39,335 nt of DNA from a virus: positions 1 through 39,335 of the IMG/VR virus record IMGVR_UViG_3300047326_000072. One strand, written 5' to 3'. Shown piece by piece: positions 16,654 through 23,522 of this stretch. The position numbers and the translations under genes are program-made. The notes beneath the pieces were generated by a model that was not told the DNA's origin, did not search any database, and saw only the letters and a list, made by a program, of their open reading frames with translations. Within the stretch, counting starts at the first letter, position 1. Every line of letters starts with the position of its first letter.

Positions 16654-18750
16654 TCATCGCCGATTTTCTTTCCTAAACACAAAGATTGGCTCATACTTTG
16701 CATTATCTTCGTTTCTGGAAAAACGAATACGATAGGTTTCAACAAGCTCAAATCCGTTGGATAAAACAATCGCCTTCATATCTTCTGCAAAATCGTATCT
16801 ATTATGGATTCGTTCTGCAACATTTAGAGCAAGAATTCCATCTGATGTGAGTAATCGATCGATATTGTTTACCACGCTCTTCCACCACTCATTCACAAAT
16901 GATACATAGCTTCGATTATAGCAAGCTTGTGTTGTGCTATTGTCGTAGATTTCGAGATCGTAGTATGGAGTAGAGCTGAAGGCAAAATTCACTTTGCCAA
17001 GGTATTTCTCGGGTGCAAAATGTTCGCTTCCTATGCAATGTAAATCAATTGATTGATTAAATCCAGGAACGGAACGCTTCAAGAAGTCATAGATGCCCTG
17101 GTTGGCTTTTATCGAGCGTTCTGATGGATCCACTCCAACATAGGTGATTTTGTGGGAAAGAGCCATAGCGCCCGTGAGTCTTTGGCCGAAGCCAGCAGAG
17201 TAGTCATAGATAATATCTCCTTCCTTGGAGAATTTATCATACATCAATTTAGCGATTGATGGAAAAAATGAACTCGTTCGATACGCATTCTTCTGCTCTC
17301 CAAGAAGATTTCTGAGCTTGTTTCCATTGATGTGAAATTCGGGCTTTTCCAACATTTCCTTTATCACTCGTTGAAGAATAAAGTCGTTATCAAACGCTTC
17401 AATCATTGTTGGGCGTGCGAATTCTCGGCCAGACCTCACCTCCGTTAGATGCGGAGAATAAAACTTCGCCAATTCTATTCCGGAACGATTGTCCGTTAGA
17501 ATTGTTCCATCATTTCTAATTAGTTCACCAGCATTCACTTTTGTGAGGGATTTGAATGCTGTGAATAGTTGGTCTTCCGACCTATGAAAATAGGGGAATC
17601 CTTGATCACGATAAAACTCAAATAATCCTTTTTCGATCTGAATCTTCTCTTCATCGTTCAGCTTCAATACATTCTCTTTGGTGAGTTTTATTCCGTTGAT
17701 TTCTGGCACATAATCATTTGAGTAGTTTCTAATGTCGTCGATACGCGCAGCAGCACCAAGGGCTTTTTGAGTGTGAAGATTGCAGATTTGCTCGTATTTT
17801 TCTCGCTTGCATTTTAGTGATATTGTGGAATGATCATAAAGAAAGTGAAGGAAAGAAAGAAGATCTGAATGCTTCTTGATCTGAACATTCCGAGTATTAG
17901 TCTTACATCCAGGCTTCATTCCGAATTTCTGAAGTGTAATGCCGAGCTTCGGCTCAATATATGAGCGGAATCCAGTTAGAAATAGCTCGTTCGAGGTAAT
18001 ATCGACACGCCCAGTTTTGCAGCTTTCTGTAATTGAAATGCAACCATCGCCATCGACAAATCCTCGAATGAAGTGGCGATAGAGATCTTCTCGTAAGAAT
18101 GTGGGAAAAGTGATTGTGTGAGATTTCTTGGCTGTGCAGCCAAGAGCAGTCAAATCTGCATTCATTTCCTTGCTGTTGATATCACATATCACATAATTTC
18201 CAGATGGATGAATGATCCCGGTGTCTTTGTCTTTATATTCTCCAGTGAAATGTCGAAGCTCAATTACCCCATAATACACGGCTTTTGATAGTTCTTCGAG
18301 AATATCTATATGTCCAACTTCTTGTGTAATTGAAACTGAACTACCACGCTTTGAAATGTGTCCATCTGCGTAAAGAAGACCCAGAAAGTAAGCCTTTGCC
18401 TCACAATCAATTGTTTGAAAGTATCGAGTATCAGTTTTATGTTTTCGATGATTTAGTGTTCCTGGGCGAATTTGAACACCAGCTTTCGCCAGGGCTCTCA
18501 AAACCGTGGTTGAAGAGCACCCAAGTTGCTTTGCAATCTTCTCTGAAGATTGCCCAGTATTATACTGCTGAATCATAAGAGCAATTTGTGCTGTTGTGGG
18601 GACAAATGTATTCGCTGGAATACCCCAGCGCTTCATCATTCGTGGAATCGACTGATATCTCAATCCATATTTGGATTCTAATATGCGATGGTTTACTTTG
18701 TTTTGATATTCTGTTATCAGTTCTTCTGCTCTTGGGTCTGTTCTAAACAT
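16654..18750 (-). CDS. Homing endonuclease (HTH + LAGLIDADG) fused to a DNA methyltransferase
   Basis: The true start is ATG 18750, with AGGAG about eight bases upstream, giving 698 residues; the frame is open for 45 more codons without SD. Residues ~51-91 form a helix-turn-helix (SSEKIAKQLGCSSTTVLRAL). Two LAGLIDADG helices follow: FLGLLYADG (122-130) and FIRGFVDGDG (227-236), with acidic ends suited to metal binding, and SLKCKREKYEQI closes that domain. From ~350 to 698 it is a complete methyltransferase of the phage type: DQGFPYFHR lead, SAM motif I DYSAGFGQRLTGA (516-528), motif II YVGVDPSE, and catalytic motif IV SSTPYYDLEIY (592-602), a variant of SPPY. There is no Hint domain, so it is not an intein. 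Cutting and methylation by one chain is inferred; the modified base and target are unknown. It lies just downstream of the MCP gene. Confidence 0.85.
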   Translation of the reverse strand: MFRTDPRAEELITEYQNKVNHRILESKYGLRYQSIPRMMKRWGIPANTFVPTTAQIALMIQQYNTGQSSEKIAKQLGCSSTTVLRALAKAGVQIRPGTLNHRKHKTDTRYFQTIDCEAKAYFLGLLYADGHISKRGSSVSITQEVGHIDILEELSKAVYYGVIELRHFTGEYKDKDTGIIHPSGNYVICDINSKEMNADLTALGCTAKKSHTITFPTFLREDLYRHFIRGFVDGDGCISITESCKTGRVDITSNELFLTGFRSYIEPKLGITLQKFGMKPGCKTNTRNVQIKKHSDLLSFLHFLYDHSTISLKCKREKYEQICNLHTQKALGAAARIDDIRNYSNDYVPEINGIKLTKENVLKLNDEEKIQIEKGLFEFYRDQGFPYFHRSEDQLFTAFKSLTKVNAGELIRNDGTILTDNRSGIELAKFYSPHLTEVRSGREFARPTMIEAFDNDFILQRVIKEMLEKPEFHINGNKLRNLLGEQKNAYRTSSFFPSIAKLMYDKFSKEGDIIYDYSAGFGQRLTGAMALSHKITYVGVDPSERSIKANQGIYDFLKRSVPGFNQSIDLHCIGSEHFAPEKYLGKVNFAFSSTPYYDLEIYDNSTTQACYNRSYVSFVNEWWKSVVNNIDRLLTSDGILALNVAERIHNRYDFAEDMKAIVLSNGFELVETYRIRFSRNEDNAKYEPIFVFRKENRR

Positions 18751-18829
18751 TGCTTTTTCTCCTGCAAAGACCAGTATAATCACTACTTTTGAGCCTGTAA
18801 ACGGCGGGAAGGTCGATTTTTCCATCTCG

Positions 18830-18850
18830 TGAGCCAAGTTTTGCGGCTCA
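18830..18850. promoter_or_regulatory. Small inverted repeat upstream of the endonuclease-methyltransferase gene
   Basis: TGAGCC (18830-18835) and GGCTCA (18845-18850) are six-base inverted arms about 80 bases before the start at 18750. It may be an operator or leader hairpin for that gene. Only the symmetry is seen. Confidence 0.3.
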
Positions 18851-18883
18851 TGAGCTGGACTGGTGCTGGCAAAAGCATGCAGC

Positions 18884-18932
18884 AATATTCCTGCGCATAG
18901 ACCATTATTTATGGTCTACGAGCAAGAATATT
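18884..18932. promoter_or_regulatory. 49-bp imperfect palindrome between MCP terminator and accessory gene
   Basis: Nested arms: AATATTC (18884-18890) with GAATATT (18926-18932), TGC with GCA, and TAGACCAT with ATGGTCTA around a five-base loop TATTT. The whole folds into one long stem in RNA of either strand, with small mismatched bulges. There is no U-run, so it is not a simple terminator. It lies between the end of the MCP gene and the endonuclease-methyltransferase gene and could be a processing hairpin, an operator, or an end structure of the inserted cassette. Confidence 0.5.
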
Positions 18933-19019
18933 CGTCATTAGTTCTATCGATTTTACTGACAAATGATATCGAGTTTCTCGACAATTATGCGGTTCGTTTT
19001 CGGTCAAATAAAAGGAAAA

Positions 19020-19039
19020 GGAGCCGATTTCTCGACTCC
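19020..19039. terminator. Terminator-like hairpin with GAAA tetraloop
   Basis: On the minus strand the RNA reads GGAG-U-CGA, loop GAA(A), UCG-G-CUCC followed by UUUUCCUUUUA. This forms a stem with one U-G pair and a GNRA-type tetraloop followed by a U-rich run, suited to stop late transcripts after the MCP gene. A second hairpin lies closer to the gene (19050-19072). Confidence 0.6.
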
Positions 19040-19049
19040 TTTTCAACTG

Positions 19050-19072
19050 AAACCCCTATTTTATAGGGGTTT
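19050..19072. terminator. Bidirectional Rho-independent terminator after the MCP gene
   Basis: AAACCCCTA and TAGGGGTTT form a perfect nine-base stem with a TTTTA loop, flanked by T/A runs on both sides. It lies five bases after the TAG stop of the MCP gene, so it can end the abundant capsid transcript. In the plus direction it is followed by TTTT as well. Confidence 0.75.
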
Positions 19073-19076
19073 TGAG

Positions 19077-20090
19077 CTAAGCTCCGATAATTACCGACTT
19101 ATTTCCTTTACTACAACCGCGTGGGTTGACGATCCCAATGCCGATTATCTCAGACACAACCCAACCGACTTTGAGCTGTCTCGGCTCGTCTGCCGGAATC
19201 ACTTCGATATCCTGGCGGACGGGCATGACCCCGACGAATTCTGGGTCGCTTGCGGCGTAGACGGTTCCTGGAGGAACAATCTTGCTCACAATAATATCAG
19301 CTCCCCACAAGTGAGCATAAAGCCCAGTCTGGAGAATCTCACGCTGCGTCACTGGGTCAACTTCACCACCACCGACGCCCTGTCCACCACCAGATCCCCA
19401 CTTGAGAATATCGTTATATTCGTTAATATTCATCAGGAACTTGGTTGTGACGAGGTCCCAACGATCAATCTGAACCTTGAGTTCTGCGAGATCTCGCTTG
19501 AGCATTCCTGCATCAGCAATGTCCATCACGGTGTTTTCGACTGATGCTGCTGCATCGAGCGCGGCGAAAAGATTGGCGTCTTCTTGAGCCATAATCTCTT
19601 GGCGAGCTTTCTGCACTGCACGGTCAATAACATTGAATCGACGACGCTTGACTTCTGCAATTCGCACCGTTGGGTTTGAATAAAGCTCGAATTCTGGAAT
19701 GGTGACGCGATCGCCAAAAACGCGGGACTCAGCGCCCGAGCCGTTTGAGGAGATGACCATTGCTGCGACATCGATATCGCGGTCGTAGGTAGCGAGTGCA
19801 CCTTGTGGAAGTGGATCCACCACTAAACAACGCCTGCCAACACCGTGGTAGTCGAGGTTGCGACGGATTGGAGAAGCCATTGCCTGAGCAAGAGCAAGCT
19901 TTCCTTCCTGAGTCTGAAGTGCGCGGCTCACAAGCTCATCGCGACGATCATCACTTGTGCCAGGAGAAGTGAGAGCCTGATTAGAAGGCGTATTCTCCAT
20001 AAGTTCTGCATACTTGAGGACTTGCAGCGCCGCCTCTTTTACTGAAGAGGCGTTAATTTCGCCTCTTGAATCGAACATCTTGTTTTGCAT
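19077..20090 (-). CDS. Major capsid protein (HK97 fold)
   Basis: Start set at ATG 20090 (MQNKMFDSRGEI), because GGAAA lies five bases upstream; a longer frame to 20150 has no SD. This gives 337 residues. Features of HK97-fold capsid proteins are present: an N-terminal helical arm (VKEAALQVLKYAELME), an E-loop-like region around GVGRRCLVVDPLPQG, the spine helix NVIDRAVQKARQEIMAQEDA, and a C-terminal A/P-domain beta region (DIIVSKIVPPGTVYAASDPE, then VGWVVSEIIGIGIVNP). The order protease, scaffold, small head protein, MCP agrees. It ends with TAG, followed by a strong terminator. Two homing elements flank it. Probable high expression from the region upstream of 20090, but I cannot pinpoint the promoter. 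Confidence 0.85.
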   Translation of the reverse strand: MQNKMFDSRGEINASSVKEAALQVLKYAELMENTPSNQALTSPGTSDDRRDELVSRALQTQEGKLALAQAMASPIRRNLDYHGVGRRCLVVDPLPQGALATYDRDIDVAAMVISSNGSGAESRVFGDRVTIPEFELYSNPTVRIAEVKRRRFNVIDRAVQKARQEIMAQEDANLFAALDAAASVENTVMDIADAGMLKRDLAELKVQIDRWDLVTTKFLMNINEYNDILKWGSGGGQGVGGGEVDPVTQREILQTGLYAHLWGADIIVSKIVPPGTVYAASDPEFVGVMPVRQDIEVIPADEPRQLKVGWVVSEIIGIGIVNPRGCSKGNKSVIIGA

Positions 20091-20319
20091 AGGGTTTCCT
20101 ATATTGTTTGTAGTTATTGCCAGTTTCCCAGCGAGTTCCAATGTGTCCAAATAGACATATGAGAAACTCTTGATATGGTTATGCCTAAATATGAGCGTTT
20201 TGAATGAAAAAGATTAGCTTACTGCGTCATAACCTCGACCACCATGGCGTAGATAGAACAAATTCTGCACATTTTATGACATCGTAGAAAATAAAAGATT
20301 GTTCCTGATGTTGACATCA

Positions 20320-20329
20320 ATCCTTGCGG
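20320..20329 (+). repeat. 10-base direct repeat, left copy
   Basis: ATCCTTGCGG occurs here and again at 20763-20772, flanking the structured RNA. It may mark the borders of an inserted element or be part of paired end sequences. A chance match of ten bases in a region this size is not excluded. Confidence 0.35.
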
Positions 20330-20762
20330 TGCCTACAATGAAAGACTGAAAGGTAACATGACCAGTCAATTACCACCAGCACAAGGCTGGTGGCTTGCTT
20401 GCAAAACAGAGTAATCAACTGTTGATAAGCAGGACTAAAATATTGACTAGACGGACGAAGGGATTTAATCCGAAGTAGTCAAAAAAAATAAGCGATCTGT
20501 TCGTGATAGAACGCGCAATGAGATGGATGTTTCGCTAGTCTTTCTCCTCTTGGATCGTCTATGTCGAAGCGAGTTGTACGCGACTTGGTTGAAGCGAATC
20601 GGTTAGATGAGCGAAACCACAGTCATAGTTGAGCAGTCAAATGCTCATTTTCGAACAAGTCCCGGAGCCCCTAAGAAGGTTCCGGGACTTTGCTTCGCTA
20701 ATAACAATCAAAACAAACCAATTATGAGAACGCAATTCCTCCCCCGCCATGAAGGCGGGGGT

Positions 20763-20772
20763 ATCCTTGCGG
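20763..20772 (+). repeat. 10-base direct repeat, right copy
   Basis: Second copy of ATCCTTGCGG, placed right after the GC-rich hairpin at 20740-20760 and overlapping the ribosome binding site (GCGGAGAC) of the first HNH-element ORF. See the left copy at 20320. Confidence 0.35.
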
Positions 20773-20779
20773 AGACAAA

Positions 20780-21214
20780 ATGAAGATAATAGAAGACTAT
20801 ACGCATCGACGATTTGGTAGCCTCGTTTGCAAATCAGGCTCGATCCCTAATACATCGAATAACAAGACCAATCTATATAAGGAGTATTCTTGTGAATGTG
20901 ATTGCGGTGAGAATGATGTAAGGGTGCTAACCTCTCAATTGAATAGAGGAACAGAATCTTGTGGATGTTTGAGAATGCTCAAAAACATAACTACCAAATT
21001 AGTGCCAGGTGATAAATACAATCGACTAACAGTGGTAAAATTCAACAAGGATCGAATGATATGGGAATTCTCTTGCGAGTGTAATCCAGATGAACCATTT
21101 TTTCATACCGCCAAGGACATACTAAATGGTAATACCAAGTCTTGTGGATGTTTGCAGGATGAGCAGAGAATGATAAGGGTAGAAGAAATGAACAAGAGCG
21201 TCGGTGTAAAATGA
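20780..21214 (+). CDS. Homing-endonuclease DNA-binding protein with Cys-rich modules (first copy)
   Basis: 144 residues from ATG 20780 (GGAG five bases upstream). It begins with THRRFGSLVCKSG, then a Cys module CECDCGE...L..GTESCGCL, then KYNRLTVVKFN and a second module CECNPDE...NGNTKSCGCL. Such 'RFG.L.V ... C.CDCG ... SCGCL' modules are the DNA-binding repeats that precede HNH domains in phage homing endonucleases. The second module has lost the usual CG after the first Cys pair. Its stop TGA (21212-21214) overlaps the ATG at 21211 of the next ORF, so translation is coupled. It has no nuclease motif of its own; I infer it works with, or was once joined to, the HNH ORF downstream. Confidence 0.7.
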   Translation: MKIIEDYTHRRFGSLVCKSGSIPNTSNNKTNLYKEYSCECDCGENDVRVLTSQLNRGTESCGCLRMLKNITTKLVPGDKYNRLTVVKFNKDRMIWEFSCECNPDEPFFHTAKDILNGNTKSCGCLQDEQRMIRVEEMNKSVGVK

Positions 21215-21624
21215 TAGACTAGACCAATGAAAGATTCGGTAGACTTGTGGCAAAGAAAGGAATCAATCCTACGGGAGCAAAAAGAAGCCATGCCAATACC
21301 TATACAGCATATGAATGTGAGTGTGATTGTGGTGGTGAAGCTACAGTTACATCATATCAATTGAATCGTGGCACACGATCGTATGGGTGTTTACGCAGAC
21401 TTCGAAATATCACTAAGCTAATGAAAGCTGGCGATATATTTACACGGCTAACAGTTGTTGGATACAATTTAGCGAGATTTGGATGGGAATTTGATTGTTC
21501 CTGTGGCAAGAAATCGATTCTACTCAAAGCGAAAGATGTATACAGTGGCAATACAAAATCATGCGGATGTCTCAATACGGATAATGGTAGAAAAAAGGCA
21601 ATAACTCTCATCAATAATTGGTGA
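21211..21624 (+). pseudogene. Second copy of the Cys-module protein, with an amber stop at codon 4
   Basis: ATG 21211 overlaps the previous stop, but the frame reads Met-Ile-Asp-TAG-Thr-Asn-Glu-Arg-Phe-Gly. The first copy has Glu-Asp-Tyr-Thr-His-Arg-Arg-Phe-Gly at the same place, so TAT or TAC became TAG at 21220-21222. After it the frame is open and closely matches the first copy (CECDCGG...NRGTRSYGCL, then FTRLTVVGYN and CSCG...GNTKSCGCL). A GTG at 21247 could restart translation. The Cys of the first SCGCL has become Tyr. This is a tandem duplicate in decay; TAG ends several normal genes here, so read-through is unlikely. Its TGA overlaps a GTG of the HNH ORF. Confidence 0.65.
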
Positions 21625-22305
21625 ATGGAGAAAAAATCAAGACCAAACACGATATGGGTAATCTTGTTACTGCTTGTGAAATCGATAACCAAGGAAAAAG
21701 AGACTGGATGCCTGAACTATATATTAGACATCTAATTAAGATAGCCAACTTTACACAAACCCTAACACCAGAAGAACATCGATTACAATCTCAAACAATT
21801 GATGCATCTATTTTAGAACAATCAGCTAATGTATCACTATTCAAATCCGTTAGAACAAGATTTGGCTCTACAACAGCCAAACGAAAACACTATGCAGATG
21901 GCGACCTCAATGTCTTTCTATTCTATCAGCTATCCCAACTCGATTGCTATTATTGCGGAGAGAAAGCCTGCAATGGTAGGATTACTAACCGAGCCAAAAA
22001 CAGCGCAAAGTCTTCCCAACATTTCAAAGACACCGGAGACTTCACATACAATGGCCTCGATAGAATGATCAGCTATGAAATGTCCAACGGCACCTATCTT
22101 TTGGATTCTGAAGACAAGAAAATCAAGACAAACGATAATGTTGTGGCGTGTTGCAAACTATGCAATTGGGCAAAAAAGAACAATGAGTGTCGATGAGTTT
22201 TATGCTTGGAAAGCATGCGTGAAAGCTACGCTTGGTCATCTTTCAGTAGCCCAAATAATCGAAATGGCCGGTATTGCTACCAGCCATTTCAGTATCATAA
22301 GCTAA
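21621..22305 (+). pseudogene. HNH homing endonuclease, frameshifted near the C-terminus
   Basis: Starts at GTG 21621, overlapping the previous TGA. The HNH region has Cys-x2-Cys (YYCGEKACNGR), then TYNGLDRMIS, and a second knuckle NVVACCKLCNWAKK, as in zinc-bound HNH nucleases of phages. The frame ends at 22196, but the expected C-terminal helix MSVDEFYAWKACVKATLGHL continues in the +1 frame to TAA 22303-22305. The shift falls at a run of six A (22172-22177); one A fewer would join the two parts as CNWAKRTMSVDEFYAW. So this looks like a one-base insertion. The core may still fold, but the enzyme is probably damaged. Confidence 0.7.
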
Positions 22306-22329
22306 GCTATGATGTTTGCGTTATATGGT

Positions 22330-23037
22330 TCAGACTCCGACGAAGCTGAACACGGCCATATAGAACTGTTCTTGCTGCAAGCTCGAAACATCTCCGGATG
22401 GGCTATTCAAGGAACTTACAAGCGACTGGGGCGTAGTCACAAGACTACCATTCGTTGTAAATTCGCTTAAAAAAGCGATTGTGGGTGCACCTGAAACTGC
22501 TCCTGCTGAACCAACTGGAGTTAGAAGACCAGCTGATGTATAGGTCAATTTAGAACCAACCGCAAGGCTCGCATTCGTAGGAACGAGACCCGTTGCACTT
22601 GTATCAACTGCATCAAGCGTTGTTCCATAAAGACCCTGCTTGTCCCAGCAGGTAATCTTGCCAGAACCCGTTGCGCTCGATGGACCGAGCACTGCACCGC
22701 CACTAACAACCTGACCCACCGTGCCACCAACGATCTGCCCAAAGAGCGTCCCGTAGTGTGTAATTCCATCATCGCTGAGGAATAGCGGAGCCGAAGCCGC
22801 AGTAGAAGCAAACTGAATGACTGGACGAGTCTTGGTCGTCACGCCAACATAACCGTCGTCGATAACATCGGCTGCGGCGAGGTCAAAACCACCACTGGTG
22901 GGTCCGCCTTCCTGGCCTGGGGTCGTAACCGAGCCCCAAGTAACAACTTCGCCACCTTTGAAAGAGGTGAGTTGTGAATCGAGAGCATCAAACATACCGA
23001 GGGGCTCGCGGCCCGAACTGAGAACTACTAACGCCAT
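22330..23037 (-). CDS. Small capsid-associated protein (putative decoration or head protein)
   Basis: 235 residues, Gly/Ser/Thr/Val-rich and beta-type (GGEVVTWGSVTTPG, VGVTTKTRPVIQFASTAAS, GQIVGGTVGQVVSGGAVLGP, AVGSKLTYTSAGLL). No enzyme motif. It lies directly upstream of the MCP gene in the late-gene order, apart from the inserted HNH element, where phages often encode a decoration or stabilising protein. AGGAT stands before ATG 23037, and a CCGGA/TCCGG hairpin lies in its leader. The role is inferred from place and composition. Confidence 0.65.
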   Translation of the reverse strand: MALVVLSSGREPLGMFDALDSQLTSFKGGEVVTWGSVTTPGQEGGPTSGGFDLAAADVIDDGYVGVTTKTRPVIQFASTAASAPLFLSDDGITHYGTLFGQIVGGTVGQVVSGGAVLGPSSATGSGKITCWDKQGLYGTTLDAVDTSATGLVPTNASLAVGSKLTYTSAGLLTPVGSAGAVSGAPTIAFLSEFTTNGSLVTTPQSLVSSLNSPSGDVSSLQQEQFYMAVFSFVGV

Positions 23038-23058
23038 TGTGATATCCTATTGAGATTG

Positions 23059-23073
23059 CCGGAGAGTCTCCGG
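23059..23073. promoter_or_regulatory. Hairpin in the leader of the head-protein gene
   Basis: CCGGAGAGTCTCCGG is a near-perfect palindrome about 22-36 bases before the start at 23037. It could be an mRNA-stabilising 5' hairpin for a strongly made late protein. Only the symmetry is seen. Confidence 0.35.
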
Positions 23074-23153
23074 ACTTAGTCTTACATCTATTGTCTTACA
23101 GAAGTCTAATCCTATGTGTGATTATGCCTATCACAAGCCATTTATTTTGACCA

Positions 23154-23522
23154 TCACTGCGGAATTTTCTTCAGAGACCCCATCAAGGTGTTCAATGAAC
23201 CCTGAAATTGTGGCATATACCGTCTCAGAGCATCAATTAGCTTATCAATATTCTCAACCGGAGTATTCTTTTCCATTCCACTATTAGGATCGATTCCAGC
23301 ATCTTTGAAAGCGGCTGCAAGAATTTGATACACAGCATTTGATGAAGTGAACGCATTCATTTTCACCGGTGTTAGAGCGTCATTTTTCTTCACGGCCTTC
23401 ATTGTGCTCGGATTCAGAGTATCATTACTTGCTGGAACTGCTACGGCTTGTGCGTGCTTTTCAAACTCACCGATTGCAGAAGTCAAATTCCTAACGCTGA
23501 TTTTTAGCAATCGATTGTTCAT
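23154..23522 (-). CDS. Hypothetical 122-residue protein
   Basis: Mostly helical, with MNNRLLKISVRNLTSAIGEF at the start, a Thr/Lys-rich middle, and a C-terminal helix pair (IDKLIDALRRYMPQFQGSLN). Its ATG overlaps the TGA of the 445-residue gene (ATGA), with AAGGA as SD, so it is coupled to that gene. It lies in the set of genes between protease and MCP, so an internal head role is possible. Confidence 0.6.
   Translation of the reverse strand: MNNRLLKISVRNLTSAIGEFEKHAQAVAVPASNDTLNPSTMKAVKKNDALTPVKMNAFTSSNAVYQILAAAFKDAGIDPNSGMEKNTPVENIDKLIDALRRYMPQFQGSLNTLMGSLKKIPQ

Larger units (their letters stand above)
20320..20772 (+). ncRNA. Structured RNA with group I intron-like core, ending in an IS605-type hairpin
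   Basis: This 630-base gap between the MCP gene and the HNH gene holds no coding frame but strong RNA signals on the plus strand. P7-like: TTGACTA (20443-20449) pairs with TAGTCAA (20476-20482). Between them, GACGG (20450-20454) can pair with CCAGTC (20362-20367) as P3 with one bulge, and GGAT/ATCC (20461-20471) forms P8. The string GACTAGACGG is a classic group I 'R' element. CTTGCTT/AAGCAGG enclosing AACAG/CTGTT gives a P4 or P6 type stem. Downstream stems: GTTTCGCT/AGCGAAAC, TGAGCA/TGCTCA, AGTCCCGG/CCGGGACT and CCCCCGCC/GGCGGGGG. P1 and splice sites are not identified, and the P4-P5 part is irregular, so splicing is unproved. Confidence 0.5.

Noticed and set aside
16654-18750. LAGLIDADG part as an intein inside the methyltransferase
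   Set aside because: No Hint-domain splicing motifs (initial Cys/Ser block, terminal His-Asn) are seen, and the LAGLIDADG part is N-terminal with its own HTH rather than interrupting a conserved methylase motif.
20151-20300. tRNA gene or long coding region in the gap before the MCP gene
   Set aside because: No cloverleaf pairing or TTC arm seen; no ORF with SD. The stretch 20151-20300 holds only the probable MCP leader.
20320-20772. IscB-type omega RNA (HEARO) upstream of the HNH gene
   Set aside because: The downstream HNH protein has Cys modules of the phage homing type and no RuvC or bridge-helix signs of IscB, and the RNA shows group I-like pairings instead.
21220-21222. Possible stop-codon recoding (TAG read as an amino acid), as known in some huge phages
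   Set aside because: TAG ends several real genes here, including MCP (19077-19079), the 85-residue gene (7336-7338), the gene at 5239 and the coiled-coil gene (37261-37263). The in-frame TAG in the HNH element is better explained as a nonsense mutation in a decaying gene.
22172-22180. Programmed -1 frameshift at the slippery A-AAA-AAG in the HNH gene
   Set aside because: A -1 shift would reach a stop after two codons. The missing C-terminal part is in the +1 frame, so a one-base insertion in the A run is simpler.
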